Shown piece after piece: positions 16,652-24,808 of a stretch of DNA of 28,084 nucleotides. The position numbers and the translations under genes are program-made. The DNA lies in contig DATIFQ010000025.1 of the NCBI GenBank assembly GCA_035455185.1, forward strand, positions 1 to 28,084, read 5' to 3'. The notes below the pieces were generated by a model, which searched no databases, was not told the origin of the DNA, and saw nothing but the letters and a program-made list of their open reading frames with translations. Positions within the stretch are counted from its first letter, which is position 1; each line of letters starts with the position of its first letter. Source of the stretch: JAEHDI01 sp035455185 (lineage in GTDB: Bacteria; Acidobacteriota; Terriglobia; Bryobacterales; Bryobacteraceae).

Positions 16652-18013
16652 TTAAGGTTTCGCTTCGTCCGGTTTCTTGATAATCAGCGAGAAAACACCT
16701 GTTCCCAGCCATCCTCCGATCATCGCGACGACGACCGCGCTGATCGGGTTCATCAGGACGGTGCGCGGCACGAGACTCACCAGCCCCAGGCTCGCCGCCC
16801 AATATAGGAAGAAGCCCGTCAGCATTCCGACGACTAGACGGATGGGCACCTTCGGATCGCGCCACCAGCCCTTCCGGCTGCGCTGTCTCGGAAGCGCGGC
16901 GAGGAAACCGCCGGCAAGCCCTCCCAGCGCTGACAGCAGCATCAGCACGACCGGCAGCGTGACAGTCACTGCGCCGGCCTGCGAATCGAGCCCGGCGGCC
17001 GAAACAGCGATCGCCGTCGCTCCGCGCCATACTGGACGAAATTCCGTTTGCGCGCTCGATTTGCCGCGAGGAATTGAGATCACGGTTTGTGCCAGCGATC
17101 CCCTGCCCTGCTCAATCCTCAGAGTAACCGGCGTGTCCGTGGCGCTTGCGGCCGGGCGCCGGTCGTCGTCGAGCAGTTCGACGATCACGCTTGCAGTTTC
17201 GGCCAGCGTGATCGCCGGTGGACTCACGGACACACGGAGCTGCGTCACGGGCGGCGGAACGAAATTGAAGCGGAAACCGGATCCGCCTTCAAGCGCCACC
17301 TGCGGATCTGCTCGCAAAAACTTCACCTCGACCGGGCCGGCGTGATCGAACGTCAGCTTGGCGTGGCCTTCGTCGCCGCCAGGCGGGATGACCAGCGGGT
17401 TCGGGTTGAGCGTGCCGGTTCCGTCCGCGAAGCGCAGCTTGATTTCCGACGGCGAACCCGCCCCCGGCCCCATGTAAAATGCGCTCAGCGTAACCGGGTC
17501 CTTGCCGTTCGCCCAGAAGTCGCGCTGCGGGCTGAAGCTCAGGGCGACGGGAATCAGAGGGAGTTCGCCCGGCGGTCCCGGTTCCGCCTGTAGCGGTGGA
17601 AGGCTCGGAGCGGGTTTGGAAATGGGTGCGCCGCCGCGGACCTTCAGGCTCACGCCGCCCGCCAACAGGCCCGGACTCTTCGCCCAGAGGTAGACGACGC
17701 CCCCGAGAGGTAGCCCGCTGAGCCGCCCCGACACGGAGGACTGACCCCGGCGAACGGTGACAGTCGTCAGTTGAACTGCATCCTTCGGGGAGGTGCGCAA
17801 GCTGATCTGAATCGGCGTGTGGACGGCAGTCTTCGCCGGTCGGTTGTTGATGTCGAGCAGAGAAACGGTGAAGGTGACCGGCGCGATCCGCGTGAAGCGC
17901 TTACCCTCGACCTTGAGGTCCAGTTTCACCGCTTGGCCCGACTCGCGCTGCGCGGGCAGAGACGCAACCATCGACACCAGCAGAGGGAGCAGGAAGAACC
18001 GTCGTTCTCGCAT
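16652..18013 (-). CDS. Ig-like extracytoplasmic protein with C-terminal membrane segments
   Basis: The product has 453 residues from ATG 18013; a longer frame exists upstream to 18100, but a signal peptide (MRERRFFLLPLLVSMVASLP) begins at this ATG. Residues 25-330 consist of beta-rich segments resembling Ig-like or invasin/big-type domains (VKLDLKVEGKRFTRIAPVTF, LTTVTVRRGQSSVSGRLSG, VSVSPPAITLAETASVIVEL). They repeat a 'slippery-beta, pro-value, exclusion' pattern suggestive of two to three domains, with a Pro-rich linker in the middle. Three hydrophobic segments follow at about 345-370, 390-412 and 424-446, so the C-terminus is embedded in the membrane. No enzyme motif is seen. It may be a structural or sensor protein of the envelope. 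It lies between the lipoprotein and the AlkD-like gene on the same strand. Confidence 0.75.
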   Translation of the reverse strand: MRERRFFLLPLLVSMVASLPAQRESGQAVKLDLKVEGKRFTRIAPVTFTVSLLDINNRPAKTAVHTPIQISLRTSPKDAVQLTTVTVRRGQSSVSGRLSGLPLGGVVYLWAKSPGLLAGGVSLKVRGGAPISKPAPSLPPLQAEPGPPGELPLIPVALSFSPQRDFWANGKDPVTLSAFYMGPGAGSPSEIKLRFADGTGTLNPNPLVIPPGGDEGHAKLTFDHAGPVEVKFLRADPQVALEGGSGFRFNFVPPPVTQLRVSVSPPAITLAETASVIVELLDDDRRPAASATDTPVTLRIEQGRGSLAQTVISIPRGKSSAQTEFRPVWRGATAIAVSAAGLDSQAGAVTVTLPVVLMLLSALGGLAGGFLAALPRQRSRKGWWRDPKVPIRLVVGMLTGFFLYWAASLGLVSLVPRTVLMNPISAVVVAMIGGWLGTGVFSLIIKKPDEAKP

Positions 18014-18071
18014 CGCAACCGTCCTCGCTTTGAGCCAACCGCGTTTCCTAGATTGTAGAACCTCGCGCCGA

Positions 18072-18803
18072 TTACTTGCGGGCGCGGCGGAAACGAGCAC
18101 GGGCGTCGGGCGTCATTTTTTCGGTGGCGTACTGGTAGATGACGCGGGGTGCGCGGTCCTTCCATTCGAGCAGGAACGCCTCGACCGGCTTCGGCTGCTT
18201 CTTCCACGTCTCACGGAGGAACCACCCGAGTCCCTGCTGGACGACCTTCTCGGCGTCCATCATCAGCGGCCTCAGAAACTCGAGGAGCGGCCGCGCACTC
18301 GTCTTCGTCTTGAGCAGGCCGAGCATCGCAACCGGCACAGCGCGCCGCTGGTACTTGTACTGCGCTTCCCGCCAGGACGCCAGCGCGTGAAGTTCGGTCT
18401 GCCCTCCTTCGAGGAGCGGGGCGAGGATCTCTCCGCACAGCACGTCAGTGTGCGCCCAGTTGGCGATGCCCGCCGCGAACCATTTCGCCAGCCCGTCGAG
18501 CGCTTTGTCGTCGATCTCATCGCGGAAGTGCTTCACGAAGCGGATCGCCAGCGCGCCTTCTTCGTACTTGCTGTCCCGAAACAGCATTTCGCCGAGCTTC
18601 AGAAAGCCGAGGAGTCCGATGCCGCCGTAGCGCTCGATCCACTCGGGTTCCATCTCGGTCCACAGGGCGTGCTTGTTTCCCATCAGTCCCCAGGCGTCGT
18701 ACCCTTCGGTGAAGTAACGGGCGTAACGGCCGGCCTGCGCGGCGTCGGCGTGGGCGGCGCAGTATTTCCGGATTTCATTGCGCAGAGTGGTTACCTTGTC
18801 CAT
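18072..18803 (-). CDS. AlkD-like DNA alkylation repair protein (HEAT-repeat DNA glycosylase)
   Basis: AlkD-type glycosylases remove bulky or cationic alkylated purines (N3- and N7-alkyl bases) from DNA using a HEAT-repeat groove rather than base flipping. The 243-residue product from ATG 18803 has the typical length. Visible hallmarks are a helical repeat architecture throughout and the NWAHTD segment (115-120), whose Trp116 and Asp120 match the catalytic Trp/Asp pair of Bacillus cereus AlkD (W109, D113). WREAQYKYQRRAVP (144-157) supplies the conserved Arg. The C-terminal QQGLGWFLRETWKKQP is also a family signature. The start lacks a strong ribosome-binding site. It follows the UvrC-like gene on the same strand with a 38-base gap, which suggests a shared DNA-repair transcript. 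Confidence 0.9.
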   Translation of the reverse strand: MDKVTTLRNEIRKYCAAHADAAQAGRYARYFTEGYDAWGLMGNKHALWTEMEPEWIERYGGIGLLGFLKLGEMLFRDSKYEEGALAIRFVKHFRDEIDDKALDGLAKWFAAGIANWAHTDVLCGEILAPLLEGGQTELHALASWREAQYKYQRRAVPVAMLGLLKTKTSARPLLEFLRPLMMDAEKVVQQGLGWFLRETWKKQPKPVEAFLLEWKDRAPRVIYQYATEKMTPDARARFRRARK

Positions 18804-18841
18804 GGCGGTCCGCGGGCATTGTACCACCGCAGAACTGGAAA

Positions 18842-19969
18842 TCAGTTCCGTTCGGCAGGATGAGCCACGCGTGAAATCGCGTTGACCAGGCGGCGGTAGG
18901 GAAGTGTTTCGAGCCCGTCAAAGGGAAGCCACTCCCCGTCGCGCGTGCTCGAATAGAACCAGCGCGCAAGCAGCGCGAGGTGTTCCTGCCGCTCGCTCCG
19001 GGCGAGCTTTCGCGGCTCGATCGACTCGGCGATTTCGTGCAGCCGATGGTCCATCGAAACGGTCTTGCCGTCTGCGACTTCAAAACCGAACCGGCGCGGA
19101 GGCTGCCAGCATCCTCCCAGGACGAACCACAACTCGACGCACTCCGGTTCCACCGACGGCGTCACTGCGACGCCGTTGAGCCGCGAAATGTCCCGCGCCA
19201 GCTCGTCGCGCAGTTTGAGCACCTGCTGGATCTTGTCGACGCGCTTATGCTGGCGCGCTGCCTCCTCGAAATTCAGTTCCCCGCTCAGGCGGTCGCGTGC
19301 ATGGACCGCGGGGTCGAGCAGCGAGCGGCCGTCGGAGGAGAGGAACTCCGTCACTCGCTCGGTCTCGCTTCGATACTCGTCGGCGCTGACCACCTGCTGG
19401 CACGGCCGCAGGCACATGCTCATTTCGCCGTAAATGCAGCCCGGGTGCGACGGTGAAGGCTCCAGGTCCTCCTGGCAGCGGCGCATCTGGAAGAGATCGA
19501 GAAATTGGCTCTCGAACTGCTCGGCGGAGTTCCGGCTGCGGAACGGGCCATAGTAAAGCGCGTGGGCGCCGCTCAACCGGTTGGTCACGTGGCTGCGGGG
19601 AAATGGGTTCGACAGGACGATTTTGACGTACGGCGGCATCCGGAGCTTCATCAGCTCCAGGTAAGTCTCCGGGAAGTGGAGGTGTGCCGCCTCGTGAAAC
19701 ACCAGGTTCGTCTCGAGCCACGACGCCGTCAACCGGTATTCGATTCGCGCGGCCACCGACCGCAGGTTCAGCAGCCGGGAGGGATGCGCGCGCTCACGGA
19801 GCAGCCGATGGAGACGCCGGCGGAGCAATGCAGTGCGAGCCAGGTATGGCGATCCTTCCCGCGGCCAGACAGCGAAGACCGCGGGCTGGGCGGGCACGGT
19901 CTCAAGAAGCGCATCGAGACCGGTCCCGCCGTCCGGAACACGGATCACTTCCGGCGTCCACAGAGGCAT
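18842..19969 (-). CDS. UvrC-like protein with Fe-S-type cysteines and UVR motif but no complete nuclease domains
   Basis: The 375-residue product resembles the first half of UvrC, the nuclease subunit of nucleotide-excision repair (normally about 600 residues). The GIY-YIG region is poorly preserved: GVY is replaced by AVF (30-32) and YVGKA by YLART (42-46), although the Arg-rich helix LLRRRLHRLL and the Glu-containing ASWLETNLVFHE (82-93) remain. YYGPFRSRNSAEQFESQFLD (139-158) is the UvrC YxGPxxS segment. It is followed by cysteines C165, C178, C186 and C190 (C-x12-C-x7-C-x3-C), nearly the spacing of the E. coli UvrC [4Fe-4S] ligands (154, 166, 174, 178). A UVR motif (DRLSGELNFEEAARQHKRVD, 226-245) that could contact UvrB follows. 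The C-terminal RNase H-like nuclease and HhH domains are absent. It may be a regulator or an altered repair factor. The ATG start has only a weak ribosome-binding site. Confidence 0.85.
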   Translation of the reverse strand: MPLWTPEVIRVPDGGTGLDALLETVPAQPAVFAVWPREGSPYLARTALLRRRLHRLLRERAHPSRLLNLRSVAARIEYRLTASWLETNLVFHEAAHLHFPETYLELMKLRMPPYVKIVLSNPFPRSHVTNRLSGAHALYYGPFRSRNSAEQFESQFLDLFQMRRCQEDLEPSPSHPGCIYGEMSMCLRPCQQVVSADEYRSETERVTEFLSSDGRSLLDPAVHARDRLSGELNFEEAARQHKRVDKIQQVLKLRDELARDISRLNGVAVTPSVEPECVELWFVLGGCWQPPRRFGFEVADGKTVSMDHRLHEIAESIEPRKLARSERQEHLALLARWFYSSTRDGEWLPFDGLETLPYRRLVNAISRVAHPAERN

Positions 19970-20033
19970 CCGTCTTCAGTGTAGTGCGCCGTGGGAGAGT
20001 CGACTCCGGACCGCGGCCGCGTACGAAGCTCGA

Positions 20034-21392
20034 TCAGATCCCGACCTGACCTCTCGGGCGGTTCCTGCGGATGTTATCTACGTCCTGACGGGGCTCGGAT
20101 TCGCATTCGGCGACGATGACCGTCACTGGGTTGTCCGGCGCAGTTGCGGGAAGCCCCGTGAATTGTACACGGAACTCCTCCTGCTTGACACTTACGGGTC
20201 TTCCGGAGGCCAGCAGCCTCGCCGACTTCACCTTCGTTTGAAGCCCGCCGATCGACACGGTCTCACCCGGCCAGAAGTGGACATGGATGTAGAGCGTATT
20301 GCCCTTGCGTGTGAAGTTTGCGAACAGAGAGTTTTTCACACGGCACCGTTCCGCGTCATAGATCGACGTACCGTTCTTCTCCGTCCACGCGCCGACCGCG
20401 TTCAGAATGCGCACCGACTCTTCCGGAATAGACCCGTCCGGCATTGGCCCAATGTTCAGCAGGTAATTGCCACCGTCGCGCGCGCACGCCACCAGGTTGC
20501 GCACGATCGTTTTCGGACTTTTCCAGTTATCGTCGGCTTTGTGGTATCCCCAGCTTTGATTCATCGTCATGCAGGCTTCCCAGTCCCTGTTCTCCGCCCG
20601 TATCTCCTGCTCCGGCGTGCCGAAGTCGCCAGCAAGCAGGTTGCGGTTGTTGACGATGATATCGGGTTGAAGTTGCAGCACCATGTCGTTCATCTTCTGC
20701 GACTCCCAGCCTTTTGCGTCGAGTGGCACCGGCATGTCGTACCAGAAGACGTCGAGTTTGCCATAGTCCGTACACAATTCTCGGATCTGTCCGTGGATGT
20801 AATCGACGAAGCGGCGGCGGGACGCTTCATCCGTAGCGCATCTGGCGCCATCCGGGTGGTGCCAATCCATCAATGAGTAGTAGAACCCGCAGCGCAATCC
20901 TTCGGCCCGTGCGGCGTCGAGGAACTCCTTCGCCAGGTCCCTGCCCGCCGCCTGTTTCGGCGCGCTGTAGTTGGTGAGTTTCGTATCGAAGTGACAGAAG
21001 CCCTCATGGTGCTTGGAGGTCATCACCATGTACTTCATTCCAGCCCGCTTGGCGAGCTTCGCCCAGTCACGGGCGGCATCCGGCTTCGGTTTGAAACGCT
21101 TCGCAAGCTGCTCGTATTCCGCCACCGGAATGCCTTCCTCCTCCATCGCCCATTCGTGGCGTCCGAGCAGGCTGTAGAGGCCCCAGTGGATGAACATTCC
21201 GAACTTTGCTTCGCGCCACCACTGTATGCGCCGCTCGTGATCAGGCGGCGAGGCTTCGGCAGTCACCACTGCCGGTTGCGCCGGTTTTGTTTCGTTCTTC
21301 TGGCATCCAATCGTGCCCGTGGACGCGGCGGCGACCGCACCCATTCCCATCAATTCAAGGTAATTCCGTCTGGACAAAGAGAACGTTTTCAT
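20034..21392 (-). CDS. Alpha-L-fucosidase, glycoside hydrolase family 29
   Basis: GH29 fucosidases release alpha-linked L-fucose from glycans with retention. The product is 452 residues from ATG 21392; a start at 21416 would add eight residues before the signal. The N-terminus has a Tat motif (SRRNYLELMG, 7-16) and a lipobox-like TIGC (Cys30), so the enzyme is probably an exported lipoprotein. The TIM barrel has the family segments FGMFIHWGLYS (64-74), KYMVMTSKHHEGFCHFDT (120-137) and GFYYSLMDWHHPD (169-181). The nucleophile Asp is D219 in LDVFWYDMPV. The region NYLLNIGPMPDGSI marks the family's barrel end, and a beta-rich C-terminal domain follows. AAG GA upstream is a weak ribosome-binding site. 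Although it faces away from the GH35 cluster, it shares the glycan-degradation theme. Confidence 0.94.
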   Translation of the reverse strand: MKTFSLSRRNYLELMGMGAVAAASTGTIGCQKNETKPAQPAVVTAEASPPDHERRIQWWREAKFGMFIHWGLYSLLGRHEWAMEEEGIPVAEYEQLAKRFKPKPDAARDWAKLAKRAGMKYMVMTSKHHEGFCHFDTKLTNYSAPKQAAGRDLAKEFLDAARAEGLRCGFYYSLMDWHHPDGARCATDEASRRRFVDYIHGQIRELCTDYGKLDVFWYDMPVPLDAKGWESQKMNDMVLQLQPDIIVNNRNLLAGDFGTPEQEIRAENRDWEACMTMNQSWGYHKADDNWKSPKTIVRNLVACARDGGNYLLNIGPMPDGSIPEESVRILNAVGAWTEKNGTSIYDAERCRVKNSLFANFTRKGNTLYIHVHFWPGETVSIGGLQTKVKSARLLASGRPVSVKQEEFRVQFTGLPATAPDNPVTVIVAECESEPRQDVDNIRRNRPRGQVGI

Positions 21393-21482
21393 CGCAGGAT
21401 ATCCTTCGGCTGTCAAGCTTACTGCATTTCGCCGATCCGCACCCGTTCGAGCCCTTCGTCGGCAATCCCGTCAGGGCCTGCG

Positions 21483-22705
21483 TCAAAAAGTCCGGCCGGG
21501 CCCGACATAGCGCAAGTAAGCCGCGCCCGCCGCCAGGCTGAGCAGCGTCAGCGGGATGCCTACGCGGCAGTAATCCCAGAAAGAAATGCGTACGTCGTGC
21601 CGGGCTCGCTGTACAACGATAAAGTTCGCCACGGACCCCAGCAGCGTGAGATTCCCGGCCAGAGTGGACGACATAGCCAGGGTCAGCCAGCCCAGGTGCG
21701 GATCGGATAGCCTCGGTACGACGGGGCGGAAGACGAGTACCGCCGGAACGTTACTTACGATGTTGGACAGCAGCGCTGAGAAGGCGCTCAACACCCGACG
21801 TGATCCAGCCGGAATCGCGCTGCGAAAGCCAGCAGATCCCGCTCAAGGGATGTTTTTTCCACCCCGGCTACAACAATGAACAGGCCGGCAAACATCGCCA
21901 GCAGGGACCAGTCGATCTCGTGGTACACCTTCTCCGGCTTTACCCTGCGGGTGATTAGCAGCAGGGCTCCAGCGACGATGGCGACCTTGGCGACCGGCCA
22001 GCCCCAGAAAAAGAATACGATCATGCCGACGGAGGCCACGACGGCCTTCCACATCAGTACGCGGTTCACGCGAACCCTCAGTTCCGCCATCTCCACCCGT
22101 TGGCGGTCCCGAAACTCCGTGGGGAAAAACAGCACGATGGCGGCAAACGTCAGTAACAAACCCACAATCGCCACCGGCGCCAGCGCGGCTGTGAACTGCC
22201 GGTACGGGATGCTGGACAAGCTCCCGATCATCATGTTTTGAGGGTTTCCGGTGATGGTGGCGACGCTTCCCACGTTGGACGCCATAGCGACAGCCAGAAG
22301 GTAGGGTAAGGGATTGCGGCGCAGCGTGGCTGTCACCTCAAGTACCAGCGGGGTCAGAACCAGACACATCGTGTCGTTGACGAAAAACGCCGAAAAGAAC
22401 CCCGAGACTAGGACAATGGTAGCCAGCAGCGTCCACGGGTGGTGGGCGTGCCGCACTGCCCAGGTGCTCACCAGACGGAAAAACCCTGACAACCGCAGGT
22501 TGGCGACCACGATCATCATGCCAAACAACAACACCAGCGTTGAATAATCCACCGCCTGAATTGCCTCTTCGAACGTCAGGACATTGCAGCCGAGCATGAG
22601 GCTGGCGCCGATGATCGCCGCACCCGTGCGGTCAATCCGGAGGCCTGGAAAAGTGCCGATCGCAAGGACCAGGTAGGTGCCACAAAATATTGCCAGGGCA
22701 ATCAC
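21483..22705 (-). pseudogene. Anion transporter of the ArsB/CitMHS (IT) superfamily, interrupted by a frameshift
   Basis: Two overlapping frames together encode one about 410-residue polytopic transporter. The first (22705-21788) begins IALAIFCGTYLVLAIGTFPG, has a hairpin segment FVNDTMCLVLTPLVLE, and has ASNVGSVATITGNPQN (the family's first re-entrant loop); it ends abnormally in RFRLDHVGC. The second (21794-21483) supplies VLSAFSALLSNIVSNVPAVL, the second re-entrant-loop motif (SNVP), and the last helices. Reading GTC GGn GTG TTG instead of GTC GGG TGT TGA restores continuity, so one base appears to be missing at the GGG run (21794-21796). Possible explanations are a true pseudogene, a sequencing error or a programmed frameshift. 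The start is a GTG at 22705 without a good ribosome-binding site. IT-superfamily members carry arsenite, citrate or dicarboxylates; the substrate here is unknown. Confidence 0.8.
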
Positions 22706-22734
22706 AAAGGTTCAGTCTAACGGAATACAGGGGC

Positions 22735-22762
22735 TTGACAGGAACCGCTTTCGGCTTAGAAT
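22735..22762 (+). promoter_or_regulatory. Sigma-70-type promoter
   Basis: TTGACA (22735-22740, perfect consensus) is followed after 16 bases by TAGAAT (22757-22762, five of six bases of TATAAT). Transcription should begin near 22769. That leaves a leader of about 13 bases before ATG 22782 and excludes ATG 22761, which lies inside the -10 box, as a usable start. Confidence 0.7.
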
Positions 22763-22781
22763 GAGTGTAATTGCGGTCTTT

Positions 22782-22922
22782 ATGCAACCGAATTGCATGC
22801 ACACTCGCACCGAACTGATTGCGAGGCGGGACGGAGTGGACTATGTTCGCTGTCTGGACTGCGATCAGGTCTTCGAGTCGGATGACCTCGAGCCGGTACC
22901 CGTCACCGGTGAGGACGAATAG
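22782..22922 (+). CDS. 46-residue zinc-ribbon-like protein
   Basis: This small protein runs from ATG 22782. It has Cys5-x-His7 and Cys24-x2-Cys27 (MQPNCMHTR and YVRCLDCDQVF), four residues that could hold one zinc ion in a ribbon or knuckle fold. The tail DDLEPVPVTGEDE is acidic. From memory, similar short proteins with an RRDGVDYVRCLxCxxVFE core are common in Acidobacteria, and their function is unknown. The start is chosen because it keeps all four ligands and lies just after the predicted transcription start. There is no recognisable ribosome-binding site, so initiation may be nearly leaderless. It heads the plus-strand run that continues with TPR, glmR and glmU. Confidence 0.7.
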   Translation: MQPNCMHTRTELIARRDGVDYVRCLDCDQVFESDDLEPVPVTGEDE

Positions 22923-23083
22923 GGTAGACGTCACGTTCCACTCCTGAGATTCCCTGAAACGGCCGGGCCTGGGACGCCCGGGACCGAAGCTCCTCGGGAC
23001 CGGATGTATCAGGCCGTGGTATGCTTTCAAAAATCCGCGGTCTCGCCAGCCAGGATTGCGAGTGCGGACTGCGTGATTCAGCC

Positions 23084-23704
23084 ATGAGGAAGTCGGTTCC
23101 ACATTCCGGGAAAGCCGCTCCAAAAAGCAGCTCTTCAAAGGAGCACCGGCATCGCGGCGCCGCGCAAGGAGAGGTGGCGGAAACGCGAGACCGGAACCCA
23201 GTCGCGTCGCCACTGAATTCCAAGGAACAGGCCGCGTTGTTCGAGAAGGCAGTCGCCCTGTTTCACGCTCGCGAGTTCGCGAAAGCGAGGGTACTGTTTG
23301 AACGGGCTGCCGACGGTCCGGTGATCGAGATGGCGCACTCGGCACGAGTGCGCGCGCGAATCTGCGAGCAGCGGCTCAGCCGGACGCCGCCAGCCCTGTC
23401 AACCGCCGAGGAGCACTATGACTACGGGATCGCGCTAATCAACCAGCGTCAGCTTGACGCCGCCCGGCGACACCTGGAGCAAGCCGCGAGCATGAACCCT
23501 GGCGCGGACCACGTTTACTACGCGCTCGCGCTCTGCCACGCTCTGAAGGGAGAGGCAGACGCGGTGTACGCGAATCTCAGCCGGGCCATTGAAATTGATC
23601 CTCGCAACCGCGGACGCGCGCTGCGCGATCCGGACTTTGGGGACCTCGCCCGCCGCGCCCCGCTATCCGATCTCCTGTACCCTGAGAAGGAGCGGACGGC
23701 CTGA
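23084..23704 (+). CDS. TPR-like repeat protein
   Basis: The 206-residue product from ATG 23084 (an alternative ATG at 23021 adds 21 residues) is helical. After a basic, Ser/Lys-rich N-terminal tail (KSVPHSGKAAPKSSSSKE) come TPR-like helical pairs: KAVALFHAREFAKARVLFER (about 55-74), HYDYGIALINQRQLDAARRH, and HVYYALALCHALKGEADAVY followed by IEIDPRNRGRALRDPDFGDL. These are protein-interaction scaffolds. No signal peptide or catalytic motif is seen. It ends 46 bases before the glmR start and may be cotranscribed with it. The partner and exact role are unknown. Confidence 0.8.
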   Translation: MRKSVPHSGKAAPKSSSSKEHRHRGAAQGEVAETRDRNPVASPLNSKEQAALFEKAVALFHAREFAKARVLFERAADGPVIEMAHSARVRARICEQRLSRTPPALSTAEEHYDYGIALINQRQLDAARRHLEQAASMNPGADHVYYALALCHALKGEADAVYANLSRAIEIDPRNRGRALRDPDFGDLARRAPLSDLLYPEKERTA

Positions 23705-23750
23705 CGGACCGCAACCGCCCGCCGGAACACCCGTCTCAAGAGGTGAATGT

Positions 23751-24794
23751 GTGACTCGCCAGAACGCTCCGCTACGGATTGTCGCGATCGGCGGAGGCAC
23801 GGGACTCGCCACGTTGTTGCGGGGGCTAAAACCGTACTCACTTGGATCGGGCACAGTCCCTTCGCCCACGGAAGCCGGCCGCGCGGTGGAAATCACAGCG
23901 GTGGTCACCGTGACGGATGACGGCGGCAGTTCTGGCCGCCTGCGGCGTGAGTTCGACGTGCCGCCGCCGGGGGATATCCGAAGCTGCATGGTTGCCCTTT
24001 CCGAGGACGAAGCGCTTCTTTCGAGGCTATTCCAGTACCGTTTTCGCACCGGACGGGGCTTGAAAGGACATAGTTTCGGGAATCTCTTCTTGACCGCGCT
24101 GAGCGAAGTGACCGGCGACTTCGCTCAGGCGGTGAAGGTTTCCTCTGAAGTGCTGGCGATCGCCGGCGACATCCACCCCTCGACCGGCGCTAACGTCACT
24201 CTTCAGGCACGTCTCGCCGACGGAACGGTTGTTTGCGGCGAGAGCCGAATCAGCCGCAGCCGGTCGCCCATCGAGTCCGTCTTCCTCGAGCCGCGCCGCT
24301 GCCGCCCGCTGCCCGAAACATGCGACGCCATCACGCGGGCTGACATCATCACCCTTGGACCCGGATCACTTTACACCAGCGTGATACCAAATCTGCTGGT
24401 GGAGGGCATTCCGGAGGCGATCAAGCGCTCCCACGCGATCAAGGCCTATGTCGTCAATCTGATGTGGCAACCCGGCGAGACGATCGACTACTCCGCCGCG
24501 GACCACATCGCCGCGATCCACGAACACGCGCGCATGCGGTTGATCGACTGTGTGCTCGTGAACACCCGGCCGGTCAGCCCTGTTCTGCGCCGCCGTTACG
24601 CCCGTGAACACGCGAGGCCGGTAGAGTCCGACCTGGCAAGGCTGCGCGAAATGGGCTTGACAATCGTGGAGGGCGACTTTCTGGAGGAATCCGACAAGGT
24701 GCGGCACAACTCCGAAGCGCTGGCAGAGGCGGTCCTGAAACTTGCCGGAGAAAGACAATCGCGGCGACTCACGAAGCGTGCTGCCACGCGGTGA
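23751..24794 (+). CDS. yvcK: GlmR/YvcK-type UDP-GlcNAc-binding regulator (CofD-like)
   Basis: The family member GlmR (formerly YvcK) in Bacillus and Listeria binds UDP-GlcNAc and helps direct carbon into cell-wall precursors. The start is GTG 23751, preceded by AGAGGTGA at 4 to 6 bases; the frame extends 54 codons upstream inside the preceding gene but is not homologous there. The product has 347 residues. Family motifs are IVAIGGGTGLATLL (10-23), VTVTDDGGSSGRLRREF (52-68), PGDIRSCMVAL and FQYRFRTGRGLKGHSFGNLF, then VSSEVLAIAGDIHPSTGANV. ITLGPGSLYTSVIPNLLVEG and KAYVVNLMWQPGETIDYSA are also typical. The next gene is glmU, whose product is UDP-GlcNAc, the ligand of this family. Confidence 0.93.
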   Translation: MTRQNAPLRIVAIGGGTGLATLLRGLKPYSLGSGTVPSPTEAGRAVEITAVVTVTDDGGSSGRLRREFDVPPPGDIRSCMVALSEDEALLSRLFQYRFRTGRGLKGHSFGNLFLTALSEVTGDFAQAVKVSSEVLAIAGDIHPSTGANVTLQARLADGTVVCGESRISRSRSPIESVFLEPRRCRPLPETCDAITRADIITLGPGSLYTSVIPNLLVEGIPEAIKRSHAIKAYVVNLMWQPGETIDYSAADHIAAIHEHARMRLIDCVLVNTRPVSPVLRRRYAREHARPVESDLARLREMGLTIVEGDFLEESDKVRHNSEALAEAVLKLAGERQSRRLTKRAATR

Positions 24795-24808
24795 GCCACA
24801 ATGAACCT

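Noticed and set aside
17817..18863. Long plus-strand open frame of about 348 codons
   Set aside because: It lies opposite the AlkD-like gene and part of the Ig-like gene, has an Arg-rich shadow-type composition, and matches no family; the minus-strand frames carry recognisable motifs and signal peptides.
23021..23083. Longer start for the TPR-like protein (ATG 23021)
   Set aside because: No ribosome-binding site is seen at either ATG; the later ATG gives a basic N-terminal tail typical of such proteins, so the longer form is only an alternative.
22632..23345. Minus-strand frame of about 237 codons over the small zinc protein and TPR gene
   Set aside because: It crosses a strong plus-strand promoter, has an irregular composition, and no family match; the plus-strand frames are better supported.
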